Assembly (NCBI GenBank): GCA_963169105.1
Contig: OY720642.1
Location: forward strand, 82,077,055 to 82,141,054
Source: Ceriagrion tenellum
Lineage: Eukaryota; Arthropoda; Insecta; Odonata; Coenagrionidae
Length of the DNA stretch: 64,000 bases
Reading direction: 5' to 3'
Positions 33,475 to 44,569 of this stretch are shown piece by piece. The position numbers and the translations under genes were made by a program. Each line of letters opens with the position of its first letter. The first letter of the stretch is position 1. The notes under the pieces are model-generated. The model saw only the letters and a program-made list of their open reading frames with translations. It was not told the DNA's origin and searched no databases.

Positions 33475-34811
33475 AAATGTTTTGCAAATTCTACATCACA
33501 TTCTACAAAGTATCGCCAGAAACCACCAACCACTGGAATGTAGCCGATAAGACACAATTTTTTTATATTAATTTGGTATTTCCTGTTACTGGGTTCGAAC
33601 AAGAAATATATACCTTTTCCTCTGAATAACTCTTGGATACGTGAGCGCATTTTTCCACCCCGCCGATAAGCGACCTTTTGAGGACGAATGCTTCCACATC
33701 TCGCGCTCGGAGAGACGAACTAGATGTGCAGCTTCGGTCGAGAAAGGGAGAGTGGATGAGAAAACGCCCCGTGCATTTGAGAGTTACAACATTTCCATTC
33801 AAACCTGAATGCTTGTGAGGCGTCCGGCCAGCTGGGGCGCAAATGTTTTCTCTCAAAGTGAACAAAGTGATCGGACGATACATCATCCGTGCTGTAATGA
33901 CACGCTCTGTTTGTTCACGGGTCATCGAGTGTTTTCTCGTTAACTAATCGTGAACGAGTATTTTTTTATATACTTACGTGAAGTCTCATTTGACGGAAAA
34001 CTAATAAATGTTAAGAGTTATGAACACGAGTGGCAATATGAAGTGAAAAGGATTACTTCCTTGTACGATCGGGTTGGATGGAGCATTTCTAAATAACTAT
34101 TAAATACTTTGAAAGGGAAAACTAAAGGTGGGATTTGATTGTTGCATTAATTGCTGGCTAATGGACTAAGAGAAGGCTGGGCGGTGTATCTCCGTACATT
34201 TGTATAGCAGTAAAAACATTATTTCAAAGATTCTTACATCAGTAGCTTAATAGGGTATGGGGTTAGAATCATTTTGGTATTGAAGACTAAAAAGGCCATG
34301 GGGTGATAATTAAAAGTTAACTTCTTTAGGTAATGAATACTGGCGTCTATGATAAATCACTCATCACTTATAATCAATTTAATTTGCATCCAAATCAGCA
34401 TATCGTTCTGAACGCATTTTTTAAGTTTCCTGTTCTCATGCTGGAAAACTTTCCAGAAATCCATCCAATCTAGCTAGAACATTTTCTAAAATATATGAGA
34501 TATGCTTCTGTGATTGAACACTAAAAAGGCTTTATATACTTATGGTAATGAAAAAGGTCACGTAGCGGCATATGATGGTTTGGACAACTTAAGTTTCAAC
34601 TGACCTGGTTAGCGTTGGAAGAGGACATCTTTAACTTCTTCTCTAAATAGTATATGTAAATGAGACATTATTCACTCTTTAGCTGGTTAAATCGTGTTGC
34701 AGGGTTATATGGTTTTTTTGTTTCTTTAAAATCGGAAAAGAACAGCCTTAAAAATGAAACAGACACCCAGTATATTTTAGCCATTTTTTAACTAGATGTA
34801 CTTTCGGTGTC
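33475..34811. other. No recognisable gene
   Basis: 33640-33930 is GC-richer with a 120-codon minus-strand frame lacking motifs. The remainder is AT-rich. Confidence 0.35.
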
Positions 34812-35266
34812 TTATGGCCAGTTACAGGAACGACACATATGTATTCTATAAAGTTATGGGACCCATAAGCAATGGCAACCATTCAATAAATGTGGCAGAA
34901 ACATTCGATTTTATTGGTTTCATAACTTACGGCATACTGTTATGAGTTCCATAAGTAGCCAAGATGGCGGATGCGTAATGAACCGCTTGGAGACTTAATT
35001 ACTGTATACATGAGTTGAGTTGAGAAAAATGACCAGTTAATTTACTCTTAATGAATAATTTTTATCGATTATGTATAGGCTAAATTTTCAAAAATTTTAT
35101 CCGGCGGTAGAAAATTAGATCGAATATTCGACGCTTTACCTATTGGTAAATAAGTAACTACTAGATGTTTTCCTGCAACCCGAATATTTTAATGAGATCT
35201 ATAACTCTAAGGATCTCATAACTACTGATTCCATGACTAAATGTACTTGCAACAGACCTTAAAGGC
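34812..35266. mobile_element. Non-autonomous DNA element, about 455 bp (tentative)
   Basis: The left end GGCCAGTTACAGGAAC and right end (read inverted) GGTCTGTTGCAAGTAC are similar, and the copy at 9.37-9.58 kb ends GGCCGGTTGCAGGAAC, suggesting a consensus inverted terminus. The right half matches 9365-9585 closely. No ORF. Target duplication unclear. Confidence 0.5.
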
Positions 35267-36122
35267 AGGCTCATTAGCAAATAATATCTTCTTCCAAGTA
35301 AATTGAAATTCGAATGGGAAACAAGTGAGTGATACAATCTCATTATCTTTAATTAGATTAAGCGCTGACTCTTTCTGATTACGTTGAACTTCGCCTGAAG
35401 GATACCATTTTTGTAGATATAGTTTGAGTAAAAAATATTCGGATTTTGCGAATACCTTTTATTTTTGTATTTTTTCTTTAGCTTAGCAGGTCTTAGGCCA
35501 AGTTAGACTGCAAGGAGAACGCTGGGTATTTGAGGAAAATCAGAATGATATCGGTAAGGTCAATAAAAATAGTTTCTGTGTTGGAAAATCACGAGCTCGC
35601 CCGGAAATCGAAGATACCAATAGCAATAAATGTGAGAGAAAGTAAAAAATTGCATAAGCACTAAGATTCGCTCCGTACTACAGCCGTTTACTCTGATTTC
35701 GTAAGCGGAGAGCGCTCTTCAAATGTCGAAAGGACTCTCAGCGCACAATATTACGCTCACTTTAACAAGTGAAGGGCATCAAACGATTAGCTTAACCGCA
35801 AATTCAAAAATGTGAAACGGTGATGATAGCCCTGTTCTCCAGGATAATAAGTGCCATGAGTCAGGAAATTACTGTAAGTATGAACGGCATATTCGCTATT
35901 ATAATTTCAACGAATGGATTTCGCGCCCTTGAAAATTTTCCCTTCGAAAACTTCAGCGTGAGAACCTCATGTCACCGTTTTCTTTTTAAGCTTTGCGTCT
36001 GTCACAAGCCTAGTTTCAACTCCATTTGCTTATGAGACACCATCGATTCAAGAGCAGAGTTAACATTGAATCACGGGTTGGAAGTGAATTAATAATTGTA
36101 GATATTTTTACAGTTTGTAATT
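35267..36122. other. No recognisable feature
   Basis: AT-rich with short frames only. No shared repeat found in the window. Confidence 0.4.
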
Positions 36123-36220
36123 TATCACGTTTAAGCTTCGCTCAATTTTGGGTGAATCTTCGAATTTGAGCTCAGTATATTTTTAAATTATTGCTAATAC
36201 GTGTAAGGAAGGAGTTTTAT
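36123..36220 (+). repeat. Interspersed repeat, copy 2
   Basis: Matches 33318-33412. Here it lies about 140 bp upstream of the 111-codon ORF rather than inside a foldback. Confidence 0.7.
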
Positions 36221-36359
36221 GTGTACACAAGCATAAAAACTGCCTTTCTCAGCAAAAAAATCCAGAAAATAGCCATTTTTGCGATTTAAACTTCATGAAT
36301 TTGAGACCAACTAACAACAACATGAATATGAGAGAATATGAACAAACGAATACGAGAAG

Positions 36360-36695
36360 ATGCTTCTGAAGTACTACTCGGACAATTTAACGCCGGAAAT
36401 AGATCGGATAAATGCTATCCAAGCCACACCATCGATGCCGATGGGCGATATAATGAATTACCCAGCGCTGTTGTGTGATAGCAAAAAATATTACATCCAG
36501 ATCGGAAATATTGAAGGGGCGAAGAGATGTTGGCACAACGATTTGGGCTATCTCCAGGTCTCCAACGTTGAACTAGGATTGAGTCACTTGGAGAAGTCCC
36601 TCAGGAATCTCGTCTGCCCGGACTGGAAAACGTTCGTGAAGTCAAAGATTTACTTCGAGACTCACATTTTGGCAATAAATTTAACCATGAAGTAA
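36360..36695 (+). CDS. Unidentified 111-residue ORF with coding-like codon use
   Basis: ATG at 36360 to TAA after residue 111. It begins MLLKYYSDNLTPEIDRINAI and ends FETHILAINLTMK. I do not recognise the family. Many third positions are G or C (ATC, GAG, CTC, GTC), unlike the AT-rich surroundings, and an AATAAA lies at 36789-36794, about 95 bp after the stop. No signal peptide or membrane span is evident. The stretch YYIQIGNIEGAKRCWHND to LSHLEKSLRN looks helical, loosely TPR-like, and there are three cysteines. An in-frame TGA lies seven codons upstream of the ATG (36339-36341), and the codons between (TNEYEK) read like continuing protein. It is therefore either a short intronless gene, the tail of a broken gene or retrocopy, or part of a captured element. 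No polypyrimidine tract supports a splice acceptor here. Confidence 0.5.
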   Translation: MLLKYYSDNLTPEIDRINAIQATPSMPMGDIMNYPALLCDSKKYYIQIGNIEGAKRCWHNDLGYLQVSNVELGLSHLEKSLRNLVCPDWKTFVKSKIYFETHILAINLTMK

Positions 36696-36852
36696 TTCCA
36701 GCTTATTAGGTATTCAAAACTGAAGTTTTAAACACATGTAACATGACATGTTTTATTTCATTGTCCTTTGACTGACCACAGCTGAGATAATAAAGTTACT
36801 TCCAATGAATGAAATTAATGGTTGCAGGAGTAACTTTGTGGGTGGTTACCGC

Positions 36853-37343
36853 AGACATGACGGAAAAGAAAAATCTCATAGTAAATTCCACACATAGAAT
36901 TTTACTACCGACCTAGGGTTCGATTACCTTGCTATCATTTTTAAAGGTCTCTGAAACTTTTGAAAATGATTGCAAGGCAATTCTTTGTACAAAAAACAGC
37001 AAAACGTAGGAAAAAGAAAAGTTAGAATCAGAAAATTGCGCTAATTCGACGTAATTTTGACGCCAGCCAGTTAATATGCTGATGACATAAACAAATCATT
37101 AGATTATATCTAAAATTGTCCAGCTTCCGACCTGGTCCACTTGGTATGGATTCATCCGTATATAAGCACAGCAGTGTATCTCTCTTATTTTACCACTTTT
37201 ACCAGATCTGGAGTGTAAGGTTGAAAATGATATTTCTCCGTCTCTGAAACCTTTGAAAATGATTGCAAGGCAATCGAAACCTAGGTCGGTAGTAGAATTC
37301 TAAGATTGGAATTTTCTAAGAGTTTTTCTTTTTCGTCATGTCT
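36853..37343. repeat. Foldback repeat (third family), long copy
   Basis: The left arm (36853-36930) and right arm (about 37262-37343) are inverted copies: AGACATGACGG..AAAGAAAAATCT at the left against AGACATGACGAAAAAGAAAA read from the right. The right arm has the hairpin GATTGC-AAG-GCAATC (37261-37275), GAAAC (37276-37280) and CTAGGTC, a hammerhead-like order in which the CUG of the core is missing. The middle includes LINE-like sequence and the first copy of a 245-bp direct repeat. Confidence 0.7.
36995..37243 (+). repeat. Direct repeat, copy 1 (offset 618 bp)
   Basis: CGCCAGCCAGTTAATATGCT and its surroundings recur at 37613-37861. Part of it (about 37140-37225) resembles, on the minus strand, the CR1-like LINE C-terminus seen intact at 51511-51708. 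Confidence 0.75.
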
Positions 37344-37612
37344 TACTTCCAATGCTTGGACACAACAGTACTCTGCACCATGATAGATAAATGGCCTGTC
37401 AATGGCACCAGGATAGATAACAATAAAATAAAAGCTATTTTGAACTGTCGAAACAAAAAGCAATTGACTCTGAAAATTTCGTAATGTTACATCCTTTTTA
37501 AACGTCCGTCAACAGCCATTTTTGTTATCATGTACTTATGGACGCGTAACTGCCGTAAGTATATGATGACAGATTGATTGAAATCAGCATGTTTTGTTTT
37601 AACAGTTACCAA

Positions 37613-37861
37613 AAATTGCGAAATGTAGGAAAAAGAAAATTTCGAATCAGAAACAGCGCTATTTTTACGTGATTGTGACGCCAGCCAGTTAATATGCTGA
37701 TAACATAAACAGATCATTAGATTATATCTAAAATTGTCCTGCTACCAACCTGGTCAACTTGGTATGGATTCATCTGTTCATAAGCACAGCAGTGTATCTC
37801 TAACCACTTTTACCAGATCTGGAGATGTAAGGTTGAAAATGATATTCCTCCGTGTCATATC
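37613..37861 (+). repeat. Direct repeat, copy 2
   Basis: Second copy, 618 bp downstream of the first. It lacks the TCTCTTATTT stretch present in copy 1 and has other small differences. Confidence 0.75.
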
Positions 37862-38940
37862 GAAACTCATCTCCCTTGATACATTTGGCTTCCTTTGCGT
37901 TATTGTTTCCATTCTACTTTCCTATATGATGTTAACTAAATTTCTGTGTCCTCAGAAAGATCTGTTTAAACTCAGGGTCAGGATACAAGATATTTTTTAT
38001 ATTTTTCAGGTTAGACGTTAAGGGCAATGTTTCTCTGGTTAAAACTTAAAAACTTTTAAGCCCGTTTTACACGGGACTCGAAATTGTACAATTTCACATT
38101 GCGTGCTTTTTTCAATCTGGCGTGTAGTAGTTACTGCATTTAAGTTATCTAATATGGATTTTGATAGATTGCTGTCTGATTTTGCCCATGTTCGTAGCTG
38201 CCAAACCTGTTCGTTCCCTAATTTATAGAGTCACCATGTAATTTTATGACTATAATACTGGAACAAATGGAATCCTAAACAAAAATAAACTTGTAAACTG
38301 AATCTACTTTTATTTGAACATGTTTAACATAAAATGCACCGATTCTTCTTCACCTGTGACTTTGAAATCCTGGGCTTTGGTCTTCTCCAGAATTTTTCAC
38401 TATTTTAGACTATTTTTAGCCGCAGCCCACCAATTCCGGATTTTCAGAAACCTGGTGTCACTACTCATTCCATTAATTCGTTGAATTCTAGGCCTATCTT
38501 TCCCTAACCCTCCCTCTGACTGTACCGCCAATGCTCTTTTGGAGATCATAGCATTATACATGCCACTAAAAAGGTCAGCCCAGCACAATCTGGATAATTT
38601 GAAGTTTCTACATGAACTACATTTATAAAACAGCCAGCTCGTGATTGAGACGCCTTCGCCATTTATTAATGACTGATAGAAATGGAAATAAATGCATTAA
38701 ATTGAAATGAGTACAAAGACCTTTGAGCAACAAAGAAACAATACCTTTCCCTCAATGGTGTCTGTGCAATATATAGGTATTACTTCTTACAGCGTAGCAG
38801 AAAAAAATTACATCAAAATTGACAAAAAACATCAAACTAAGGAATTATTAACTTATTAATTGTTAACTTAGGAACATTAACATTGCCATAAGAAATTATA
38901 AAATTTATCCTTGAAGTTTGGGGAGTTATCCATTTATTTA
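37862..38940. other. No gene; isolated transposon-like end at 38057
   Basis: TTA followed by AGCCCGTTTTACACGGGAC at about 38055-38076 resembles the terminus of the MITE at 3168, but no partner end was found. The minus-strand frame 38588-38400 ends in a basic stretch (RIRNWWAAAKNSLK) somewhat like a LINE C-terminus; not assigned. Confidence 0.3.
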
Positions 38941-39410
38941 TTATTTATTTCTGGTGGCAATGAACTCTACAAAAAAAGTTGATTGGACTACTATAGGTTT
39001 GTTGTCGGTTGTAGTGCGATGAGCTGGGCAGTACAACAGTGATTCTCTATTCCTCGTGTCTGGATACAAGTAAAATCTTAAAAGCATTGAACACACATAA
39101 AGTTTCTTTACATTGAAATAACTGGAAAAAAGGTATCTGTGTCTGTCGTTATAAACTATTGTATTATTCCTATAAGGAGAAATATGGTCATCACGGCACA
39201 TAGGTTGTTTGACGTTTTTGTTGATTTGGCAATGCGATTCCGTTCGAAATGACGACTTTCGCAGATTTTCTCGGGTGTGCAATGGTAGTAAATGTTCAGT
39301 AAGCACATTAATTACGGCCGTGTGGTGGAAATGATTGCAAAGACCCGTATCGGAAGAGCGAGGGATATATCGAATCGAACAAACCTGCCACATGGGCAGA
39401 CTGGAGCGCC
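38941..39410 (-). repeat. Unclassified repeat with 150-codon open frame
   Basis: The minus-strand frame 39393-38941 contains SIRYIPRSSDTGLCNHFHH and NVLTEHLLPLHTRENLRKS. The copy at 43195-43425 gives SIRYIPCSIDMDHHNHFHHG in the same register, so the frame is shared between copies. No known domain recognised. Probably an element fragment of unknown class. Confidence 0.5.
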
Positions 39411-40249
39411 ATTTCTACTGAAATACCGCATTCTGACTTCAACTGTTTGCAATTACTTTCTAATACCTACAACAATAGCATGGTAGGGAGCGAAAGTACT
39501 ATTTACATTCGCTTTCCTAAGTTCTTCGCCTCTTGTGAAGTTTTTCGCGAAAACGGAACACACATTAGACAGAAAAGTATTATTTTTACCCGAGTTTCAC
39601 CAATTCTCACATTGATAACCATCCAATTTCAAGTTGTGTTCGTAAAAAGACGGCGTCAAAAAGTACTATATTGTAGTTTATAGTCATTAGAGGACATGTC
39701 ATTGAATTGGTAGCCAGCTGATGAGTAAAACGACATATAATTCCTTTTGCGATGGAACAGCCTAAACTTCAAAGCGCACGTTTGGTGGGTGATGGCAAAG
39801 TGAAAGGATATAGGACATAAACCCAACAATGCCTGCGGGCAAGAATGGAAATAAAAAACAATTGAGTTCATCAGCGAGCGCTGCGGGTATTGACCTCGAA
39901 TCGCGAGTGGCTCTGGGGATATGGGTCGGGGGGAGGGGGCGGGGTTGGGGAGGGACAGAGAGAGAGGGGAGAGGGAAATGCGAAAAGTCGGGAGAGGGAA
40001 AGAGTAAACTTGTTCCTTGCCTACCTTTCTCGCTCATTCAAAGCCGGGTCGTCGCTTCCTCTTTCCTTGATTGTTTACACTTTCCCCTTCAGTGGCACCA
40101 TCCTACTGGAGATCATCGAAGGCCCTCTCTCTTCGTTTATCAGTTTGATTCCGAATTGTACTTGCTATTCCTTTCAGTACCCTACCAAGCTGATTGGTAG
40201 GTTTAAGAACAGTACTCATTCTAACGTCCTTATTTCTTGCATTGCTCTC
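39411..40249. other. No gene assigned; purine-rich stretch
   Basis: 39900-40010 is G/A-rich on the plus strand and contains a G-quadruplex-type run (separate entry). Overlapping frames on both strands of 39760-40270 are low-complexity readings of it. Confidence 0.4.
39923..39954 (+). other. Potential G-quadruplex motif
   Basis: Six closely spaced runs of three or more G within 32 bases (GGG TC GGGGGG A GGGGG C GGGG TT GGGG A GGG). It meets the usual four-run, short-loop rule with room to spare. Rare in this AT-rich window. Confidence 0.7.
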
Positions 40250-41415
40250 TGCTTTCCTTCCTATACGTGATCCGCCATTAGACCCATCTTAAAATCCTCA
40301 TATCGTCTTCCTCTTCTTATTCCGTCCAGAATTCCTACCCTCTTCCTTCCTTCCTTCCTCGTTCCTCTTGGTATCTCTACCCAGGTAGAGATGCTCTTAA
40401 GACGGCTTCTTCTTCTTCAAGCCCTCCAAGTTTCGGCATGTTGCCTGTTCCGGCTTCAAAATCGTAATCTCGGTCTCCCAATACTTCTTCTTCCTTATAA
40501 GTTTCATTTTCTAAAACCTATTTGGGAATCCTATCTAGGGGTAACATGTTTCTTCTATCTTCCATTACAATTTGTTGCTGAGTGTGTCATAGGTTCAACT
40601 TCTCATTCGTGCCCTATTTCTTCATTTCTTATGGGGTCCAGACGTCAAGAGCCTTTCATAGATTTAAGGAACTTCATTTCTGATAGAATGTAAAACTCTG
40701 ATGTTTAAATCAGTCTGTAGTCTATTTTCATGATTTTATAATCAGTCTGTAGTCTCTTTCCTCTTTAATTGGTCCATGAACTTGTTCTTGGGTCTTCCTC
40801 TGGGGAATTTTCCCTCTATTTTGCCTTCAATTATGTTCTTCATACACTCATTGTGTCTCAGGGTGTGTCCAATCCATCTGGTTCTTCTTTTCTGCATGGT
40901 TTTCAATTTAGTCCCTTCCTCTTCTACTCTTCTTTAAACTTCGTCATTTCTTATTTTGTCTGTCCATTTAATCTTCAGCATCCTCCTCCAGCAACAGGTT
41001 TTGAAATCTTTTCTGATCAGCTTATCCAATGGTCCATTCTTCCGATCCATAAAGAGCTGCGCTCCACATGAATGTTGTCAATTCTTGGTATATAGTTCTG
41101 TTTTCCCTCCTATGCGTGATCCACCAGTAAATCCCTCTTAATATCCTCACATGGTCTTCCTCTTCTTTATTCATCCATGGTTTTTATCCTATTCCTTCCT
41201 CTTCCACGCCTCCCCAGTATTCTCCCCTCTATTTCCCATTTTCAGCATTCCCCATCTTTTCAATACGTCCTCTATCCATCTCGTCTGCCTCATCTGAACC
41301 TCCACTAGTAGCTCCCTCTCCTCCCTAACCATATCCAATACCTCCTAGTTAGTCCTTCTCGTCATCCAGGTCACCCTCTCCAACCTTCTCCACACCCACA
41401 TATCTAAGGCCTCAA
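40250..41415 (-). pseudogene. Cluster of LINE C-terminal fragments
   Basis: Minus strand, from high to low coordinates. 41415-41165 reads LEALDMWVWRRLERVTWMTR and then QMRQTRWIEDVLKRWGML, across one stop. 41060-40700 matches the LINE family of 1.5-2.8 kb (complement of GATTGGACACACCCTGAGAC). 40695-40391 is an inverted copy of the plus-strand LINE piece at 42195-42500 (complement of AAGGCTCTTGACGTCTGGAC). 40250-40370 repeats the segment near 41100-41210. No catalytic domain is present; several copies were joined by nested insertion or rearrangement. Confidence 0.75.
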
Positions 41416-41597
41416 GTCTACATACAGCAGTCTCTGGTCAAGTCTATATTTATTAGCTGCCCGTCGCAAATAAGCCATCTTAAATAAAAAACCAAGACAA
41501 TGGCATTTCTAGGAAAGTACACCGTCCGAACCAAAATTATAATTGAAAACAACAGAAAATTAATGATTGAAGGCGTAACTTTGTGGAAGGTTACCAC

Positions 41598-41784
41598 AGA
41601 CATGACGAAAAAGAAAAATCTCTTAGTAAATTCCACACTTAAAATTTTATTACCGATCTAAGTTTCGATTGCCTTCAGGTGGTTTCAAACCTTGAAAATG
41701 ATTGCAAAGCAATCGAAACCTAGGTCGGTAGTAAAATTTTAAGTGTGGAATTTACTAAGAGATTTTTCTATTTTCGTCATGTCT
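41598..41784. repeat. Foldback repeat (third family), compact copy
   Basis: Arms 41598-41673 and 41708-41784 are inverted copies of each other and of the arms at 36853-37343. The right arm has hairpin GATTGC-AAA-GCAATC, GAAAC, CTAGGTC, then GGTAGTAAAATTTTAAGTG and TGGAATT. The left arm lost the hairpin. An identical 5' flank TAACTTTGTGG with the 36.85-kb copy suggests the family extends further left. Confidence 0.75.
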
Positions 41785-42550
41785 GAAAACAACATCTTAG
41801 AACAGATATCAAACTTTAAATATTTGGGATGCAGCATCACATATGAAGAGGACTGAGATATTATCGATATTGTCGTGTCCCTAGGGCCGTCGAAAAATAC
41901 TTTGGCCCCACGCACTGAGACATAAAGATGGCTAGGGGCGTGACGTCGGCACGAAAATTGAAAATATAGAGTGACCCCATGCTCGGTCGTGCCCAGGATC
42001 GTCGGAATGGCTCTAGGGACACGACAATATTGCAAACAATTACCAAAATATGTGTGTGACTATAAGAATGTACTGAACGGAACAACTGCAAAAGAACTTA
42101 GAAAAATTGTACAAAATAATGACTGTCACCACATTACTGTATGGATCAGATGCTTGGCCACACATAAAAAGGGACAACAGACTGATTTAAACATTAGAGC
42201 TTTACATTCTATCAGAAATAAAGTCCCTTAAATCTATGAAAGGCTCTTGACGTCTGGACCCCATAAGAAATGAAATAAGGCACGAATTAGAAGTTAAACC
42301 TAAAACAGACTAAGCAAAAAATTGTAAAGGAAGATAGAAGAAACATGTTACCCCTAGATAGGATTCTCAAATAGGTTTTAGAGAATATAACTTTAGGTAG
42401 AAGATGAATTGGGAGGCCGAGATCACGATTTTGAAGCCATAACAGGCAACATGCCTAAACTTGGGAGGGATAGAAGAAGAAGAAGCCGTCTTAAGGGAAA
42501 GTGGCAGGTATCGAATTGAAGAAGATGAGTGAACTAGGCTTTATGCGATA
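41785..42550 (+). pseudogene. LINE reverse-transcriptase C-terminal remnant, split by a MITE
   Basis: Before the MITE: EQISNFKYLGCSITYEED, the well-known FKYLG block after the palm domain. After it (from about 42045): pieces equivalent to thumb and connection, including TVWIRCLATHKK and LNIRALHSIRNKV, with frameshifts. From 42195 it matches the inverted fragment at 40391-40695. Confidence 0.75.
41871..42026. mobile_element. 156-bp MITE with perfect 14-bp terminal inverted repeats
   Basis: TGTCGTGTCCCTAG at 41871-41884 and its exact complement at 42013-42026, flanked by ATAT on both sides (41867-41870, 42027-42030). The following bases (GGGCC versus GAGCC) also nearly match. It interrupts the LINE, so it is younger than that copy. 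The superfamily is not certain from a 4-bp palindromic duplication. Confidence 0.75.
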
Positions 42551-43194
42551 AATTTTGGGAATTTGGAGTGTTTTTGGATAGGAGCACTTAAAATCAGGCT
42601 AATATTTTGCTAAAAATCTAATCAAGCCATTAATATTTACGCGCACGTTGATGGACCGTCAATCAACTGAGAGAAAATCGCGAATGTTTGGCGTTGCTAC
42701 CAAAACGAGACCTTCGGCGACTAATGCCATAATGGGAACGCACTCATTTTCATCTAAATAGAACTCTATAACCCAACTCCTGGATTTCCAAATGTCAATG
42801 ACTGGAACTGTGGGTGTTTCTTGAATATCGGCGATCGATGCTCATCCTCAGTCCATAACAGGTTGGTCGAGCACCGATGAAGAAGTTTTACCTTCAAAAA
42901 CAACCAGATTTCCTTCGTCTCTTCAGTGGCCTTGTGTAACCATCCATTTACCCGCACCAAACTTAGCACTCGATTGGAGAAAAAGATTCGTCACTAAAGA
43001 GATCATCCTGTAATTAAATAGTTTATCCGTCCCGTCACAAACAAGTGACGTTACTACTGTGTAACCCTGTTTGTAGAAGGTCTTAGTTTATTGTTCCAAA
43101 TCAAGGTCGTTCAATATCGATTGTATCCTTCCGTCGATACATGCCTTCACAACGTAAATAAGTCCACCATTATTGTGCTTATTTATTACTATTC
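42551..43194. other. No assigned gene
   Basis: The minus strand around 42970-42650 has alternating open pieces (for example IEFYLDENECVPIMALVAEG) without an identifiable domain; possibly an old coding fragment. Confidence 0.3.
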
Positions 43195-43425
43195 TTCACA
43201 AGAATTGAAAAGATTGTTCAACGATTTTCTTGATTTGGCAGCAAATTTTCACTCGAAATGACGACTTACGCCGCATATTCGAATATTTACGTGGGTGTGT
43301 TATGGCGATCATAGCTCAATTAGAACAATAACGGCGGCCCCGTGGTGAAAATGGTTGTGATGATCCATATCGATAGAGCAAGGGATATATCGAATCGAAC
43401 GACCCTGGATCCATATGTGATATGG
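43195..43425 (-). repeat. Second copy of the unclassified repeat at 38941-39410
   Basis: Matches through GGGATATATCGAATCGAAC and the CGAAATGACGACTT block. The shared minus-strand frame is broken by stops here. Confidence 0.55.
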
Positions 43426-44365
43426 GATTTGATTCGATGACAGAGTTGTTTTCATTTGAAATACTTTTTTGCGGCTCCGAATTGGGGTTGTAACCTTATG
43501 AGGAAATGATATGAGGGTTTGGGAGCTTGTGAAATAGGAATAAGTAGTCCTTTCCAAACACTACTACTTTGAAAACGAGTTTCGTTTGAAACAACTCACT
43601 AATGCGCATGAGATATTGAAAATATTAATTATGAGTTATTCTGCTCGGTAAGTAATTGTGAGGCAGAGGAAACTGGTTTTTATTTGAAAGAAGAAAAAAA
43701 CATTCCATCGACGTCTACATAATTTCCATGATGGAAAAAAAAGGAAAGAATTGCTCGGGAGGTAATTATGCCGTATTTGCACGGAGTTATTTGACAAGGA
43801 AGAGTTGAGACGGATGATGCAATGGTGACGGGCTCACTCGGTCAACGACAAAAGCGCAACGTCACGCGCTCATTGACTTCCCTTCGCCTCCTTGCGAAAA
43901 TCCAGCTCGTGAATCGGTGCGAGGGCTCATCTCATTCCCACCGTTTTAATAAGGAAATTTTACGCTGACAATCAGAGTGTGTTATCCGTTGACTTGGTTT
44001 TATTTGAGATTAATCTGCTGTAATGAGGAGTGTGAAAATTTTCGTTGAATATTAGCAGCATAGCATTTAGTTGATAAAAACACCATGATTGATTGATATT
44101 TAAGAAAAAATAAATTTCTATGTTTTTAATACTTTTGCAGGAAATGCGGTCACGCACCGCGAAATTAGCGAAGATTTGGACTGAGAAGTTCTATCATCGG
44201 ACCTAAACAATATTCACTAGTTGTGGCACGAGAGGAGGCTCGAATCAAATCTTAATAAATGCACCACATTACACTTCTCCCGAAGGCATCACACAAATGC
44301 TATACCTACGCTGTGGGTGGAATAAACATATAGTCTTCGGATAAAGTCAAATATCGTGGAATTAC
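43426..44365. other. No recognisable feature
   Basis: Mostly AT-rich. 43830-43950 is GC-richer, without a supported ORF. Confidence 0.4.
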
Positions 44366-44369
44366 CTTA

Positions 44370-44560
44370 ACTAGCCAATAATCCCTTCCTTATTATGTAG
44401 ATACTAACCATCTAGCTCCATGTGACCCTATTATCTAGCATATCTCACTTAAATATCCTAGTTGCATGTCAATAGTGCATGTTTGGTGATCTTCACCCCC
44501 TGCCACACACCCTCGTGGTGGCTCGCAGGGTATCACGTAGATGTAGATGTAACTTCAGAC
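44370..44560 (+). repeat. LINE 3' UTR end with GTAGATGTAGATG tail
   Basis: The block ending GCTCGCAGGGTATCACGTAG then ATGTAGATG is the 3' end also seen, in various states, at 45195, 51365, 59400 and 60900. It recurs inverted at 45195-45380. Confidence 0.7.
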
Positions 44561-44569
44561 ATATCATGA

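Noticed and set aside
40391..40693. 100-codon plus-strand frame
   Set aside because: Antisense of a LINE fragment that recurs inverted at 42195-42500.
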